This document shows, one piece after another, positions 1 to 11,975 of a DNA stretch of 64,000 nt. Positions within the stretch are counted from its first letter, which is position 1, and the number at the start of each line of letters is the position of its first letter. The translations under genes and the position numbers were made by a program. The stretch is from Flaveria trinervia. Lineage: Eukaryota > Streptophyta > Magnoliopsida > Asterales > Asteraceae. The DNA lies in contig CM046457.1 in the NCBI GenBank assembly GCA_025506515.1, positions 41,597,541 to 41,661,540 of the forward strand, read 5' to 3'. Below the pieces are notes generated by a model. The model was not told the DNA's origin. It did no database searches and saw nothing but the letters and a program-made list of their open reading frames with translations.

Positions 1-2841
1 CTGGTGCTGAACCAACCGTTCAGCTTTTCGATGATGATCTTCACCTACTTGTTGGAGAACACAGAGGCCAAAGGCAAGGAAGGCTTCTGCATGTACCCAC
101 ATTTCATACAGATGATCATCAACCAGAAGCTTCCTTCGCTACCCAAGGAGAGAGAGGATGTAGTTACACTGGAGGTGATGGATGATACCACCCTAGGAAG
201 GATGAAGGTTTATCGGGGAAAGCAGGTGAAGCCCCTGGTAAGGAGACTATTTGGGCATTTGGCCCGGGAGGACTACGTGGTTCCAGCTAGGAGGAAGTGG
301 CGTCACGATGATAATGACTCAGATTCTGAGCCGATTGTGCTCCCATCCGATGATTCTGATGATGATGATAGCGGTGATGGTGGAGAAACTGGCCCCACCC
401 AATCTAGGGCCACTACCACAGATGCTACACTCCATCATCCACCCACGGAGGAGCTGAGATGGCAGGATTCCACCAGGACTTCCGTCCTAATGAGGAGGAG
501 GAGTTTGATGAGGAGCCGTTAGTTCGAACGGTGGGCAGTAGGGTGGTTGCCACTGAGCGAGGGATTAGGGTGGTGGGTGCACGCCAGGGTTAGTCTGGGG
601 AGGCTGATACTGATCCATCTTACACCTAGACCAGCCCAACAGCCATGGGGGAGCATCCTCCTCGAAGGGATCGAGGAAAAAGAGGATGGCTTAGCCGCAC
701 AGGATGAAGAGTAAGAGACGAAGATTTACTTTGATTACCACCTCTACCACCACCACCACCACAACTGCCACCACCACCACCACACCCTCCACCACTACTA
801 CCACACCACCCACCATTACTGCCACACCACCCACCATTACTACCACACCTCCACCTTCCACTACTACAGCCAGACCTCCACCAGCTACACCTATACCAGC
901 ACCCATCTTTACCACAACTACCACTACTCATGGAGCCGGGACCTCATCTCAGGTCTCACTAAGCTTTGGATCCTCTCTGACCTCCATTAGGTTAGAAGAG
1001 CAGCTGGCCAATCTAAACTAGATTGTGCTTAAGTTGCTTGCTACTGATGAGCAACGAGGTACACATCTAAACCAACTGATGGAGCTCATTGCTACTCAGG
1101 CTCAGCAAATAGCAGCTCAGCGTCAGAAGATTGCTAAGTGTCGTGAGCTGCAGACTTCTTATGTACAAAGGATATATGATATTGAGGCGAAGAACAAGAA
1201 GTTGATGCTACAAAGGCTCCAAAGATGAGCCCCTCAAGATCAGAGAAGGAGATGATGATGGTGATGATGACGATGATGTGGATGATGAGGATGATGAGGA
1301 TGAAGGTGATGAGACTGATGAAGAAGGTTATGGAGATGAAGGAGAGGAGAATGGAGGAGGTGAGGATGAAGGAGATGATGCTGCTGCATCAGCATCCACA
1401 TAGGCTAGAGAGTGACGGTCAAAGAAGGCTCAGGATCAAGGAGCCTCACCCTCAACCCCTCCGGCTGACGAGCCTGCTATTCAGGGCAAAAGTAATGATT
1501 AGATATTTATGTATTTGAAAGCTTTTGTACTTGAATCATGTATTAAAATTTTGTACTTAATATTTATATATATTTAATGTTTAACTGTCTTGATTAATTA
1601 CTAATAAATGATGTGTTACATGTTTAAATCAAGCAGATCAAACATCTCAGCAAGATGAATACGATGTTGCTCCCCTTCAGCAAATCAAGTCTCAACTCAT
1701 GATGATTCTTGATTTGCAAGGGATAGTCAGAAGGTTTGTAAGCTATACTCCTGAAGAAGGAGAAATCATTCATGACCTTACTGATGAGCAGCTTGCTAAG
1801 ATGTTCAGGCTCAATCCTAATGAGATTGTCAAGGACGCTCCTACTTTTGAAGTTACAAGTGACGATGGGCTCAACGACATAGATGAAATCGAGATAGAGG
1901 ATGCCACTGCTAACCATTATCCAGAGTACATTGATCGAGAGGGAAATGTAGTCCCCAATTTGGGTGATACTCTTAGCAGTGATACATTTGACAAGCTGGA
2001 TCAGATGGAGAACGAGTCTGAGAAGAATGAGAGTCAAGCCCAAGCCTCAGAGGTCGATGTTGACATCAAAAAGGCTGAATGGGCGGCCTGTTTTGCTGAG
2101 ATCCGAGCCATGCGCACTGCACAAAAGCCTAATGCCTACACTAAGCTGTACAAAGTAAAGAAACACCTAAAGGTGTCAGGAAAGATCATCGCATGGATAT
2201 GTTTTAAGGATCTGAAGGTTTATGCTGTGAAGAGAGAGAAGGGAATTGAGTACTTTAGATTCCCACGCAATCTAAAGACTCTCCTTGGTTTTGAGCTCAA
2301 CCAGCTGGCACGCCTAAAGTTATTTTATACTAATTCAAAGAAAATGTCAGGCTAGTTTGAGGCTGCACTAAGAAAGGAATACCACACCAGGTGGGTCAAC
2401 TTCAAACCTCAACAACCGAAGAGGTACATCAGAAGGTTTGAAGTTGACCCCATTATTGGAAATCCTAAGGTAGTGTTGAAGTGGAGTCCTTCACATACGA
2501 TGTCCAAAATCCCTCTAAGGGAAATGCCACAGGACTTCACTCCACACTTCAAGTGGTGGTATTACGATTGGAGAACAGGTGAAGTGGCCATTGTCTTACA
2601 AAAGGAGAGCCAAGTGGATACTATCTGGGTGTTTGACCCTATGTGGCTGAACAACTTGTCTGCAGATGATGTCTATACCTTATACAAGTGGCCACTATTC
2701 TATGACTCGTAGGATATTGTACAAGCCCTCCGGTTTCAGAACATCATAAGACTCTGTTTTACATTTGAGATACATGCTGGAGTTACAAGTGAGGAAAAGT
2801 ACAAGAAGTTTGAGGAGCTAATGAAGAATGTTAGACAATGA
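1..2841 (+). pseudogene. Element A: env-like additional ORF of a Sirevirus-type Copia element, 5'-truncated by the window and broken
   Basis: The reading frame is open from base 1, so the start lies off the window. Visible order: a globular part containing PFSFSMMIFTYLLEN and KEGFCMYPHFIQMIIN; an Asp/Glu-rich stretch (about 300-390); a Pro/Thr tract encoded by CAC/CCA repeats (730-930); a Gln-rich coiled-coil-like segment (1025-1228); a second acidic run (1240-1380); an intron (1492-1636); then a conserved C-terminal domain (1637-2841) with KVYAVKREKGIEYFRFP and FKWWYYDW. It lies between pol (off window) and the 3' LTR, the place of the env-like ORF in Sireviruses. Function is unknown; related copies are B and C here. 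Breaks: frameshifts near 480-700 and 1225, TAG at about 2353 where B and C have Trp, and TAG at about 2710. The final stop is followed by the polypurine tract. Identity as an env-like ORF rests on position and remembered family resemblance. Confidence 0.72.
1492..1636 (+). other. Probable intron in the env-like ORF of element A
   Basis: The donor is GTAAT and the acceptor is AATCAAGCAG, with an AT-rich 145-base body containing stops in the reading frame. Removing it keeps the reading frame (phase 1). The same boundaries occur in B (36476-36619) and C (51986-52130). Splicing is inferred, not shown. Confidence 0.6.
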
Positions 2842-2853
2842 TGTAAAGTACGT

Positions 2854-2866
2854 CCAAGGGGGAGTT
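2854..2866 (+). other. Polypurine tract of element A
   Basis: CCAAGGGGGAGTT lies 12 bases after the env-like stop and directly before the 3' LTR. B and C have the same tract, and its reverse complement occurs in D and G. It would prime plus-strand DNA synthesis. Confidence 0.8.
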
Positions 2867-3027
2867 TGTTGATACATATGTACCTAGTTTAGGAGCTTAA
2901 TGTAAAATGTCTATCATGTCTTACATATATGTTATTGAATGGGTATCAATGAAATAAAAAGTGTGGTTGATGCTTATAATGTTTAATAATTTTATGTTTA
3001 TTGTGTGATAACATATAGTGAACTAAC
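2867..3027 (+). repeat. Element A 3' LTR, left part
   Basis: The LTR begins TGTTGATACATATG after the polypurine tract. It is interrupted after CTAAC by element N and resumes at 33022. It aligns with the B LTR (37847-38580) and, more distantly, with the C LTRs. Confidence 0.85.
3023..3027 (+). repeat. Target-site duplication of element N (left)
   Basis: CTAAC precedes TGTTGG and is repeated exactly at 33022-33026 after the CCCAACA end of N. This fixes the insertion of N in the A LTR. Confidence 0.88.
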
Positions 3028-3936
3028 TGTTGGATCTTATATGCCTAAGACACATATAAGATTGATGTGGTTAGTATGTTATGATCCAAGTCGGGTCATA
3101 CCCAATAACAAGCCATACAAACACCAATAAATATTTATTTCTAGATAAGATCATACAAATATATATTAAACACCAATTTAAAACATGGGTTTTCTAAATC
3201 ATTGCTTTTGTAAATGAGCAATGTTATGTGGATAATTTGTTCATAAGACGTTATTTGTTTCATTTTAAGTTAGTTAAACAATGACAAATACAAGTGTGTA
3301 AGTATTATAAAATTAAAAGGAGTTTTAATTTTATAAAAGAATGATTTAAGAGTGTAGTTTTAATAAAACTAAAATTTTGGGGGGGAAACCCCTTTTGGGG
3401 TATGATGCTCGGCCGCCCAAAAGGGCCATTTGGGACCAGCCTTGTCTTGGTCCTTGAAAAACCTTTTCTCCTCTAAAACACTCAATCATTCTACAACACA
3501 TTTCCTCTCAACATACAACCTTTTGAAACTCAAAAGGGACTAGGCTGTTTTTGGGTTTTAAGGGGCTGAAAAGGCTGGTTGATTTCGGTTTTGAGGAACA
3601 AGAGAAGAGCAATCTTTGGTGGAGCATCCTAACAAGCAAGGTGTTAGAAGGGCTTGTGGGTATCACCTCTTGAGATCTTCTACTTTGGAGATTTTGCTTT
3701 CAATCTTCATCTTCCCTCTTCATCTACAATTTATAGAAGGTAGTATATGATGTTTTGTTTGTTTGTTTGATAACATGTTCTTTCATATAAAGATCCATGT
3801 TAATGGGTTTTGTTTTTCACATATATTTGGTATATACATGAAGTAATCCGAAAATGTTTTCTTTTATTATTACTCTGCTGCGTTTTGACACATTAATGGT
3901 TAATGTGATTTTGATAAACTTCTACAAAACCCAACA
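3028..3936 (+). repeat. Element N 5' LTR
   Basis: 909 bases, TGTTGG...CCAACA, matching 32113-33021. A possible TATA box (TATAAAAG) is at 3332-3339, with its twin at 32416-32423. A G/C-rich stretch (GGGGGGGAAACCCC) follows at about 3377. Confidence 0.9.
3332..3339 (+). promoter_or_regulatory. Candidate TATA box in the N 5' LTR
   Basis: TATAAAAG in mid-LTR, conserved in the 3' LTR. The region is AT-rich, so other TATA-like words compete. Confidence 0.4.
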
Positions 3937-3937
3937 A

Positions 3938-3950
3938 TGGCATCAAGAGC
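3938..3950 (+). other. Primer binding site of element N
   Basis: TGGCATCAAGAGC starts one base after the LTR end. It resembles the Met-tRNA type site TGGTATCAGAGC seen in D and (as TGGTACCAGAGC) in C. Confidence 0.7.
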
Positions 3951-5391
3951 CGATTATATGGATACATGCTTCAAAAACGAAATTTTCGGGTCCTTTTTGT
4001 GTAAAAAGTGGGCTGGAAATTTCACCCATGGCAAACCCTTTGTTTTTCAAGATTATACTTTATATGCATAGTTATGATCTTGAAAAAATAATGTCATATG
4101 ATGGCTTGTTTGTTTGGACTAAAACCCCTTATGTTTTGGTTTATGTTGGCTGAAATTTTGGGGTTTAAAAGGGTGCCATTCTAGTTTGTTTTGTTTACAT
4201 ATTTGGATGTATTTTGGTGCATATAACCTAGCCATGACCTTGTGTTTGAATGTTTGTGATTGTGATTTCATTTGTTGTAATAAAGGCATGAAATTTATTT
4301 GTTTCATTTGGTATGTAATAAATAGATTAGTTTGCACTTTATTATTCTAGAAAAATGTATTAGGTTTTTCTATGTAATTGTACTTTGGGGCTGATTTGGA
4401 TGACCAATAAGGTGCCTAAAGAAGATGGTGAAATCACAACACAAAAGGGTTACTTGAAGCATTTGGATATGGGTTCAAGTGGGAGCTCACTGACACAAGA
4501 TTCTTGTCATGTTCTCTTACCCTTAGGAATGACCTTTTGACACACTTGTTATGGCAAGCAAGTGAGGTCAAAATAAGTTGGCTATGGTTATGCAATTATA
4601 TTGTATGTTTGGTTGTTTGTTTTGGTTGTTTGGATGTTTTTGACGTTTTGTTGAAAATTGATAAACTTGGTAAACAACTATGATAAAACAAGCATAAAAT
4701 TGGTTCTTTAATATCATTAAGGAATTAATAAAATGAGTTTTATTAAAGGTTAATGATTTAATAGAAATGAGTTTTATTAAAAGGAACTATGAAAATAGTT
4801 TTTCATAAAATACCATGCATTTGAATGCATACAAATTGTATGGTATAAAAGGTTTTCCTAAAATCTAGATTTTAAAACCCTTTCAAAACCCCTTTTTCTA
4901 AACAAGTGTAACACCATCCTTTTAGACAACACTCAATTCACTTGCAACTCGTTTATGGGATAAAGTCACCTAACCATAAATAAGATACTTGTGAAATTGA
5001 GGTGAAAATTACCGTATTTGTAGGATAAAGGTCACCTAACCATTTATATTAGTAAAATCACACGTGTGTCTAAGTAGGATGACTTGATTTGGATGTCATG
5101 CATTAGGATCACCAAAGCATGACTTAAAAAAGTGTTGATGGGACTAACATGTCTAATTAAACATAAGATGTTTAAACCGATCACATACACTAGAAATTGT
5201 AATAGGATACAATTGTCAAACGTTGACTACCTTGTTAATTTAAATAAAGGGATAAAGTCACCTAACCGATATTTAAATGTAACGTTGGATTCTAGGTTTT
5301 AATCATTAATTATCTATGAGATATAAAAGGGTATTAATAATTAAAATACTTTGATATTAAAATACTAAAATTGAACTTTGTGAAATTGTAT
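3951..5391 (+). other. Element N leader between primer binding site and gag
   Basis: About 1.4 kb of AT-rich sequence with no convincing ORF. It holds three copies of GGATAAAGTCACCTAACC (4958-4975, 5023-5041 with one extra G, 5250-5267). Confidence 0.7.
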
Positions 5392-6471
5392 ATGGCAAAC
5401 AACAACAACTCGATCCCCAACGTCCATAACGTATCACTATGAACCATCCTTGAGAAGGAACATCTTAACCACGAGAACTTCATGGATTGGTACCGAAACT
5501 TGAGAATCGTTCTCAAGCAAGAAAAGAAGTCCTATGTGTTAGAAGATCCCATTCCTGATCAACCCGATGAGAATAATGTGGAAGCCTTTAACGATTGGGT
5601 CAAGTACGTCGAGGACTCCGTGCAAGTCTCATGTCTCATGTTAGCGAGTATGATTCCCGATTTACAAAAGGACTTTGAGAACCACAATGCCTATGACATG
5701 ATCACCCAGTTGAAGGAAATGTTCCAACAACAATCAAGGGTGGAACACTTCGAAACGGTTCGAGCGCTCCATGCATGTTGGATGGACGAGACCCAGTCGA
5801 TATCATCTTACGTTCTTAAGATGAAGAGCCACATTGATCGCCTCGAAAGGCTTAATTGCCGTTTCTTCAATGAGTTGGCTACGGATTTGATCCTCAACTC
5901 TCTATCCAAGAAGTTTGATAGCTTTGTTATGAACTATAACATGAATGGATGGGACAAGAGCATTGGTGAGCTTCATTCAATGCTCAAAACGGTCGAGGCG
6001 GGCATGGGTAGAAAAGTTCTACCGGTCCTTATGATCAATGAAGGAGCTAGAAACAAAAGGAACCACCCCGACCCTAAGGCAAGTGTTGCCAAAGGGAAGG
6101 GACACATTAAGGGGAAAGGGAAGGGTAAGGCTAAAGTGGAACCCAAAGAAAAGAAGCAAAAGGTTGCTAGAGATGATTCGTGTTTTGAGTGTGGTGAGGT
6201 AGGCCATTGGAAACAAAACTATCCGGTCTATCTCAAAGAGTTGAGAGCTAAGAGGGATGCCAGGCAAACCTCAGGTATGACTTTTATGATACATATTGAG
6301 CTAAATGTCATTTCTTCTAACACATGGGTATTGGATACCAGATGTGGAACTCATATTTGCAATTTGTTGCAGGGGTTCAAAAGAAATAAGCATTATAGAA
6401 AAGGGGATGATAGTCTCTTTATGGGCAATGGAGCAAAAGTTGAAGTTGAAGCCCAAGGAGACTATGTTTGA
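5392..6471 (+). pseudogene. Element N gag and start of protease
   Basis: The ATG at 5392 starts MANNNNSIPN. One in-frame TGA at 5440-5442 precedes a frame that stays open to 6471. The gag shell is the Copia UBN2 type (FMDWYRNLRIVLKQEKKSYV near the start). A Lys-rich linker leads to a zinc knuckle CFECGEVGHWKQNY (C-C-H intact, final Cys replaced by Tyr). The protease active site reads WVLDTRCGTHIC, where the usual Gly after DT is Arg. Both changes suggest decay. Gag would form the particle and bind RNA; protease would cleave the polyprotein. Confidence 0.82.
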
Positions 6472-6771
6472 AACTTCAAGTGGTTTGAAAGTTATTCTGT
6501 AAAATGTTTTGTATGCTTCGAGTTTAACTAGGAATATTATTTCAGTTTCCCTTTTAAGACAATGTGGTTATGATTTCAAACTTGTTGACAATGATATCCA
6601 TGTTTATTTGCATCATGTGTTTTATTTTAAGGCTATGCCTTGTAATGATATCTATGAATTGGTTCATGATAACACAACATATGATAGGTCAATGTACCAA
6701 ACAACCACCAAAAGGCTCAAACTAGATTTGAGTAATTCCTATCTTTGGCATTGTCGCCTTGGTCACATAAC
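6472..6771 (+). pseudogene. Element N protease end and pre-integrase domain, left part
   Basis: Frames at 6509-6771 encode SLTRNIISVSLLRQCGY and end in LWHCRLGHI, the His part of the integrase zinc-binding region. Element D interrupts it exactly here and the frame resumes at 19141 with NKNICKNFK-like codons. Confidence 0.75.
6767..6771 (+). repeat. Left target-site duplication of element D
   Basis: The left flank is ATAAC and the right flank (19141-19145) is TAAAC. Restoring the host reading suggests TAAAC with one A lost on the left. Confidence 0.6.
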
Positions 6772-7581
6772 TGTTAGGATCTCAGCCCTTGTTTAATCGA
6801 TTGAACAGATTAGCAGCGGATTAGCTCAGATTTAGACAAATTCAACAAGAACAATGATATAAAACGATAAAAGAATTTTGTTATAAAGAGAGAAATATCC
6901 GACAAAGGAATATTGCATTAGGATTGTCGGCCTCAAAGGCACGATTACAGGTGAGTCATCTTTCCTTATAAAGAAAAGAATGACGTAGGCTGATGTCACT
7001 TGAAAGTGACATGTAACCGTTTTATAACTACTGATGTTTAACAACTACTGAAGATGTCAACAACTGACATCTTCTTACAAATGTTCCTAAGTGTTAAACA
7101 TCTCATTTACAACTACTGAAAACATAAAACTACTGAAACATAAAACATAAAACTACTGATATCACAACTACTGAAGAAGTACTCTTCAGCAGTTGTGACA
7201 AACTACTGAGGCTTCAGTACTTGATCTTCAGACTTTGACCTTCAGGCGTTTCATCAGCTGATGACTTCAGTAGATATCATCAGCTGATGTCTTCAGTCTT
7301 TGTCTTCAGACTTTGTACATCAGTTGTTGATCTTCAGCACTTGTGAACTCTTCAGCTGTTGTACTTCAGTACTTTGGTCTTTCAGCTTCAGCACTGTTTC
7401 TTCAGCTGTTGTACTTCAGTACTTTGATTCTTCAGCTGTTAAGATCTTCAGCACTTGATCTTCAGCTGTTGTAGTCTTCAGCACTTGTCAAACTACTGAT
7501 GAGGCTTTCAGCAGTTGTTGTGATACCGTGTGGGACTTAGAGATTTTCTGATCTTGGCTCATTGGTTCTTTTGGTCCAACA
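6772..7581 (-). repeat. Element D 3' LTR
   Basis: 810 bases, pair of 18327-19140. The U3-like part (about 7030-7520) is crowded with CTTCAG, CAGTAGTT and AACTACTG words that form short inverted repeats, related to the array upstream of the D env-like ORF. Confidence 0.9.
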
Positions 7582-7592
7582 AACTCCCCCTG
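7582..7592 (-). other. Polypurine tract of element D
   Basis: The minus strand reads AGGGGGAGTT directly before the LTR, as in A, C and G. Confidence 0.75.
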
Positions 7593-7621
7593 AACCAATG
7601 CAGCCAAAACCTCTAACTTAT

Positions 7622-10600
7622 TTATACTCCCACTTATTGATGGCAAAAAGTTGGTCTTTTTCCTTCTTGATCAGTAGAGAAGATGACCCATGTACGCTCG
7701 GCCTGGGAAGAAGTCTCTGATGATCTGTTTGGCATGATATGGTGGGAGCTCTGTATTGGGGACTTGGACACCGAGCTGTTGCCCCAACCATGAGATCTAC
7801 TTCCCGTGTATCAGCCTATATGATTCCCTGGTGTAAGCCTTAAAACATGATTTGCTCATCCATTGTCAGCACCTCGGGCACACCATCAAATAATCCTTCT
7901 CGGCCATACACTTCAGATATGTACTTGGCCTGTTTTCCATTCTTGAGCTCAACCGTTGTTATTTGTCTATAAGCAAACTCATCTGGATGAGTTCCTTCTA
8001 AGAGCAGGTTGAGCTCTTCTTGTTTGAAGTTTTCAAGTCGTTTGTAAACCAATCCCTTCTTTATAATTGTTCTCTAACATCTTTGAGGTGGTTGTTTGGC
8101 TTCATAGGCTTTCTTGAACTCTTCAACAATTTCCCAGGGGGACACTACAAGCACCACAGTGATGTCTTCGTCGACAACTCTCTTCACTTGGCCCTTGTAT
8201 CTTGAAGGAATTTCTTTCTTGACAATCGATGTGCCACCCTAGGATCAGGCCATATCCTTACTCTTTCCCTTTGGTATTGAAAGGTATTAGCAAGGGTGTA
8301 CAATCTTAATATTTCTTTCTTCATGCTGATCATTGAAGAGGATGTAGCATATGCTTTGTCAATGCTTTTCAGCATTTCCTCATCATGTTTTTGCATCTGT
8401 TCCTCTTCAATCTTTATCATTACATCATGCATTTGAGAAGCAGGAGTGATGGACATTGGTTTAGCCTTAGGCAAAGTAATGACTGCAGAGAGTGGCAGTC
8501 TGTCTTCATCCTCCTCTTCATCTTCATCAGGCCTCAGTACCTTCTTTTCTTTTGGCTAGGTACATCACTGGCAATGGGTTTTGAGGTAAAGGTTTTGGTT
8601 TTGTGGGTTGGATGGTTGGTTTAGAGGGAAAGGAGTTGTTTTAGGGGTTGTGGAGATAGTGATTTTGAGGATTGAGGTTCAGACTGTTTTAGCATTTTGG
8701 CTGTGAGGGAGGCTTTGGTAAATTTTGTCAGTTCTTTTCGATTCCCAACCCCAGCTTCATTCAATACCTCAATCACTAGACCTTTGGAGTATTCTTCAGA
8801 CGAACAAATCTTGGTGGTTATTGCCAAGATGTTGTCCCTGGTCCAGGCCCTTATTTCCATTAGAGATCTTCCCAGGTATTTAGCTATAAATCTGATCATT
8901 TTTCCAGCCTTTCTCTTTCTAAGGCATCATAGCTAGCCCATCTGGAATTGATCTCCTCTGTTTCCATCCTTCTGATCTCGGAGTCTAGTTGTTTGATGTC
9001 AAAACCCTGCCTATACAACTGCTCAATGATTTTATCCATTGAACGGTTATGGTTGGCGTCAGCTTCTTTCACATATCCTTCAGCTCCTTCTCCTTCTCAG
9101 ACTCTCCTTTTCTTTTGATATGTGACATGAAAGTCTTTTTGACTTTCATTCACTTCAGCTCCCTTCACATTCTCCTTCTCCTTCTCATTTACAACCTCAG
9201 ATTCTTTCACCTTCTCCCATCTATCCTCTTCCTTTTTCCTTTAACTAACTGACTCTCCCCCTTTTTGGTTGCATTGGATGCAAGGGTTTGAGCAGTGAGC
9301 AGTAGAAAGAGATTTAGTCACCAACTCCTCCACCAAGGGTTGTATTATTGTAGGAAGCCTCTCATCAATGGCTTTGATCACTATATCTGTGATCATGGGA
9401 GTGATGAGAGGTAGGGAATTTTGAAGAGTAGCAACTGATTGATCAGGGTGGTTCTGTTCCTGAGAATCAGTGCCGAAAGCAGAGGCTGGTGGCTTGGAGG
9501 TATATACTGGCTCAGTGTGTAGGGGACCTTCAGAAGAAGGTGCCATCTGTGGGTGTATTGTGGTGGCAGATGGACTTGCATCCTGAGACATCTTGGCCAG
9601 CAGCTCTTTGAGTCTGCTAACCTCATCCTCTAGAATGGTGTTTTGAGCAACTACATCAAGAAGAAGCTCAGGTCATCATCAGTTGTGACTGAATCACCTG
9701 ACCTCCTGACAAAGTCAGATGAACATGCCTTGAGTGTAGATCAATTGTAGCATGTGCCCCTTGTTCTCGGTCTGGGGACTTCCAGCCTCAGGACTATGTC
9801 CTTCATCAGCTGTTGCCACTGGTGAGGACTTAGAGATGTTACCAGCTGCATCCTGGTCATTTGCTGAGTCAGAAGCAGTGGCAGCCTCACCAGTAGTTCG
9901 CACCTCCTTATCTACCCTAGAAGATGGAACATGATAACCCCTGTGCTGTGGGTTGACAGAAGCATTTTGATCCTCCCCCTCAGGTGTTGAGGTTATCCCA
10001 GTAGTAATTGGTGTCTGGGTGGGGGGTGAGGAATGCAACTGCGTCAGCACTTTGCAACAATGATAGTAGGGCTTTGAGGGGCGGTTGCATCAGGAGAGGG
10101 TGTGGAAGCAAGTGTGCACCCGGGACAGGTGGTGCTCTTCAATGGTAATCCCCTCAAGTGAGGAGGATCCCAGCATTGTGGCTTCCCTGTGAGTGGTTGC
10201 TTCAGGTTCCTTTTGAGAGGAAACCTGAGCGGCTTCAGTGGGTGGAGTCACAGTCTCTACTGGGGGGTTATTTCCAGCAGAGATAACCTGCGTTGGTGCA
10301 GCAGGAGCATCCACAGGGGACTCAATTCCCTGAGTAGCTTTCTTAGGCTTCTTCTTTGTGGGTTTGGAGGGGACTTTGGATTTGGAGGTGGAGGCTGTGG
10401 GTTCCAGCTGCGTGGGTTTGCGCAGCTTGGCAGCCTGTTTGAGAGTTTGGTCAGTGTTGTGTCGGGAGTATACCTCCGGCAATACAGCCAAGCAGGGACT
10501 CCCAGACCAACTAGTCCCTCAGCAGAAAGCTGATTCTCTATTATGGCCATTATAAACCGAGGATATAGTATCCAACGGTTAGAAAGTGGTTTTGTGGCCA

Positions 10601-11135
10601 TATCCTTGAGTTCAAGAAAATTATTTCAGAGAAGTTTGTGGTTCTTGTTCAAGGATAGAGAACAATACCTGTTGCCATCTGGAAGACAGTTGATCCCAAG
10701 AGGAAGTCTTCGGAGCCAGGCAAACATTTACCATATGAAATAATAATCGTTCAGCATCTGGAAAATGTTTCTTCAGGATTGTTGAAGCACTAAGATCACC
10801 CTGATATCCATGTTGTTCAAAGGAAAGATCAAGTTGGCGCTTAGGATATCCAACAGGGTAGGCAGCATCATCTAACAGTAGTATTTGGCGGATGGTAGCA
10901 GTAGAGATGACCACCTTATGCGAGTTGATAGATGAAAGGATAGATTCTCCATTAACGGTCGCATTCATCCAGAACTGACGTAGCGAATCGGCATAAATGA
11001 TTGGATTTAAAAGGAAAGCCGTTTTAGTGGGGATTGGACCATTAGATCTATAGCATTTTCAAATTTGGTCCAGAAGGGCGATTTTGTAAGGTACGCGACA
11101 CAGTTGTGTCGAGGTTTGAGTTGCATGGTCGCCAT
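7622..11135 (-). pseudogene. Element D: env-like additional ORF, broken
   Basis: The minus-strand ATG at 11133-11135 (MATMQLKPRHN) lies about 80 bases below a TATA box; a second in-frame ATG follows three codons later. Recognisable parts: N-terminal globular domain (10621-11135, HGYQGDLSASTILKKHFPD); Pro/Ser/Thr-rich and low-complexity middle (9240-10490); a conserved part (8621-8899, MIRFIAKYLGRSLMEIRAWT); a Glu-rich, coiled-coil-like segment (8184-8474); and a C-terminal part (7840-8052, LLLEGTHPDEFAYR). The same order is seen in G at 58432-61910, where the C-terminal pieces are longer. No catalytic motif or clear membrane segment was seen. Several frameshifts separate the parts, some possibly sequence errors. 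The role is unknown; env-like is a positional name. Confidence 0.7.
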
Positions 11136-11213
11136 TAATGAAGGTGAAAGGTTTTCAGAGCTTTTGAAAAGTTAGGTCGGAGAAAGAATGAAAACTCTGA
11201 AAGAGGGATCAGG

Positions 11214-11221
11214 TATATATA
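11214..11221 (-). promoter_or_regulatory. Internal TATA box upstream of the D env-like ORF
   Basis: TATATATA on the minus strand, flanked by C/G-rich sides (CCC...CC), about 80 bases before the env-like ATG and directly below the hairpin array. G has a damaged version at about 61988. Confidence 0.55.
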
Positions 11222-11261
11222 GGGTACGGGTTATGAAACGACTGAATGTTTTGGTGTTAGT

Positions 11262-11627
11262 CATCAGTATTTGAAGCTACTGATGACGTGGTATTAACTT
11301 TCAGACGTTTGAAACGACTGATGGTATTGGTGTGGTCAGCAGTTATAAAACAACTGAAGACATGGTGTTTACTATCAGACGTTGAAACAACTGAAGTCTC
11401 TGATTTAGGCATCAGTAGTTTTAAAAACTACTGAAGACAAGTTGGACTTCAGATGTTGAAACAACTGAGGACTTGGTATTAGTCATCAGTAGTTGTGAAA
11501 CTACTGAAGACCGTGGTTTTGCCATCAGTTGTTGTAAACAACTGAAGACTTGGTGTTAGTCATCAGTAGTTGTGAAACTACTGAAGACATGGTATTGCTT
11601 CAGTTGTTTATAAAGAAACAGCAGTTT
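11262..11627 (-). repeat. Ten-unit hairpin array with 37-bp period (element D, between pol and env-like ORF)
   Basis: CAG starts fall at 11265, 11302, 11340, 11376, 11413, 11450, 11487, 11526, 11564 and 11601, giving steps of 36-39 bases. Most units are inverted repeats. CAGTAGTT/AACTACTG occurs at 11487 and 11564, while CAGTTGTT/AACAACTG at 11526 carries a compensated change. Others have one or two mismatches. Confidence 0.8.
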
Positions 11628-11975
11628 GTGAACTACTGAAGAGAGAGTACTCATCAGTAGTTGTCGTCAATTCATAGCCTTTCAGCTGTTTCATACTGTC
11701 CTCAACACTTACTCATCAGCTTTTAGCTGTTTTCAGTAGTTTCATAGGACATCAGTACTTATCTGTTTCTACTGATTTTCAGTAGTTGTAACTACATCAG
11801 TAGTGTAGAACAGATAAAGTCCAGTACTTAAAGCATTTAGCCTTCAGTAGTTATAAAAACTACTGAGGGTAAAATAACTCATCAGTACTTATATGTGACA
11901 TGGTTACCAATGATCATCAGTAATTACTGAGATCATCAGTAGTTGTCACTTATTCTAGCTGCAGCATACCAAGCC
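11628..11975 (-). other. Pol-distal spacer of element D
   Basis: No ORF. It contains further irregular CAGTAGTT/AACTACTG words, up to the pol stop at 11976. Confidence 0.6.

Noticed and set aside
626..931. Gly/Ser/Cys- and Val-rich minus-strand ORFs
   Set aside because: They are complements of the CAC/CCA repeat encoding the Pro/Thr tract of the env-like ORF; composition alone keeps them open.
8020..10743. Plus-strand ORFs in the env-like region of D
   Set aside because: Antisense of the minus-strand env-like ORF; they have no family resemblance and no promoter.
11262..11627. CRISPR-like array
   Set aside because: The regular period and palindromes resemble one, but there are no unique spacers of fixed length, units vary, and the array is inside a plant retrotransposon.
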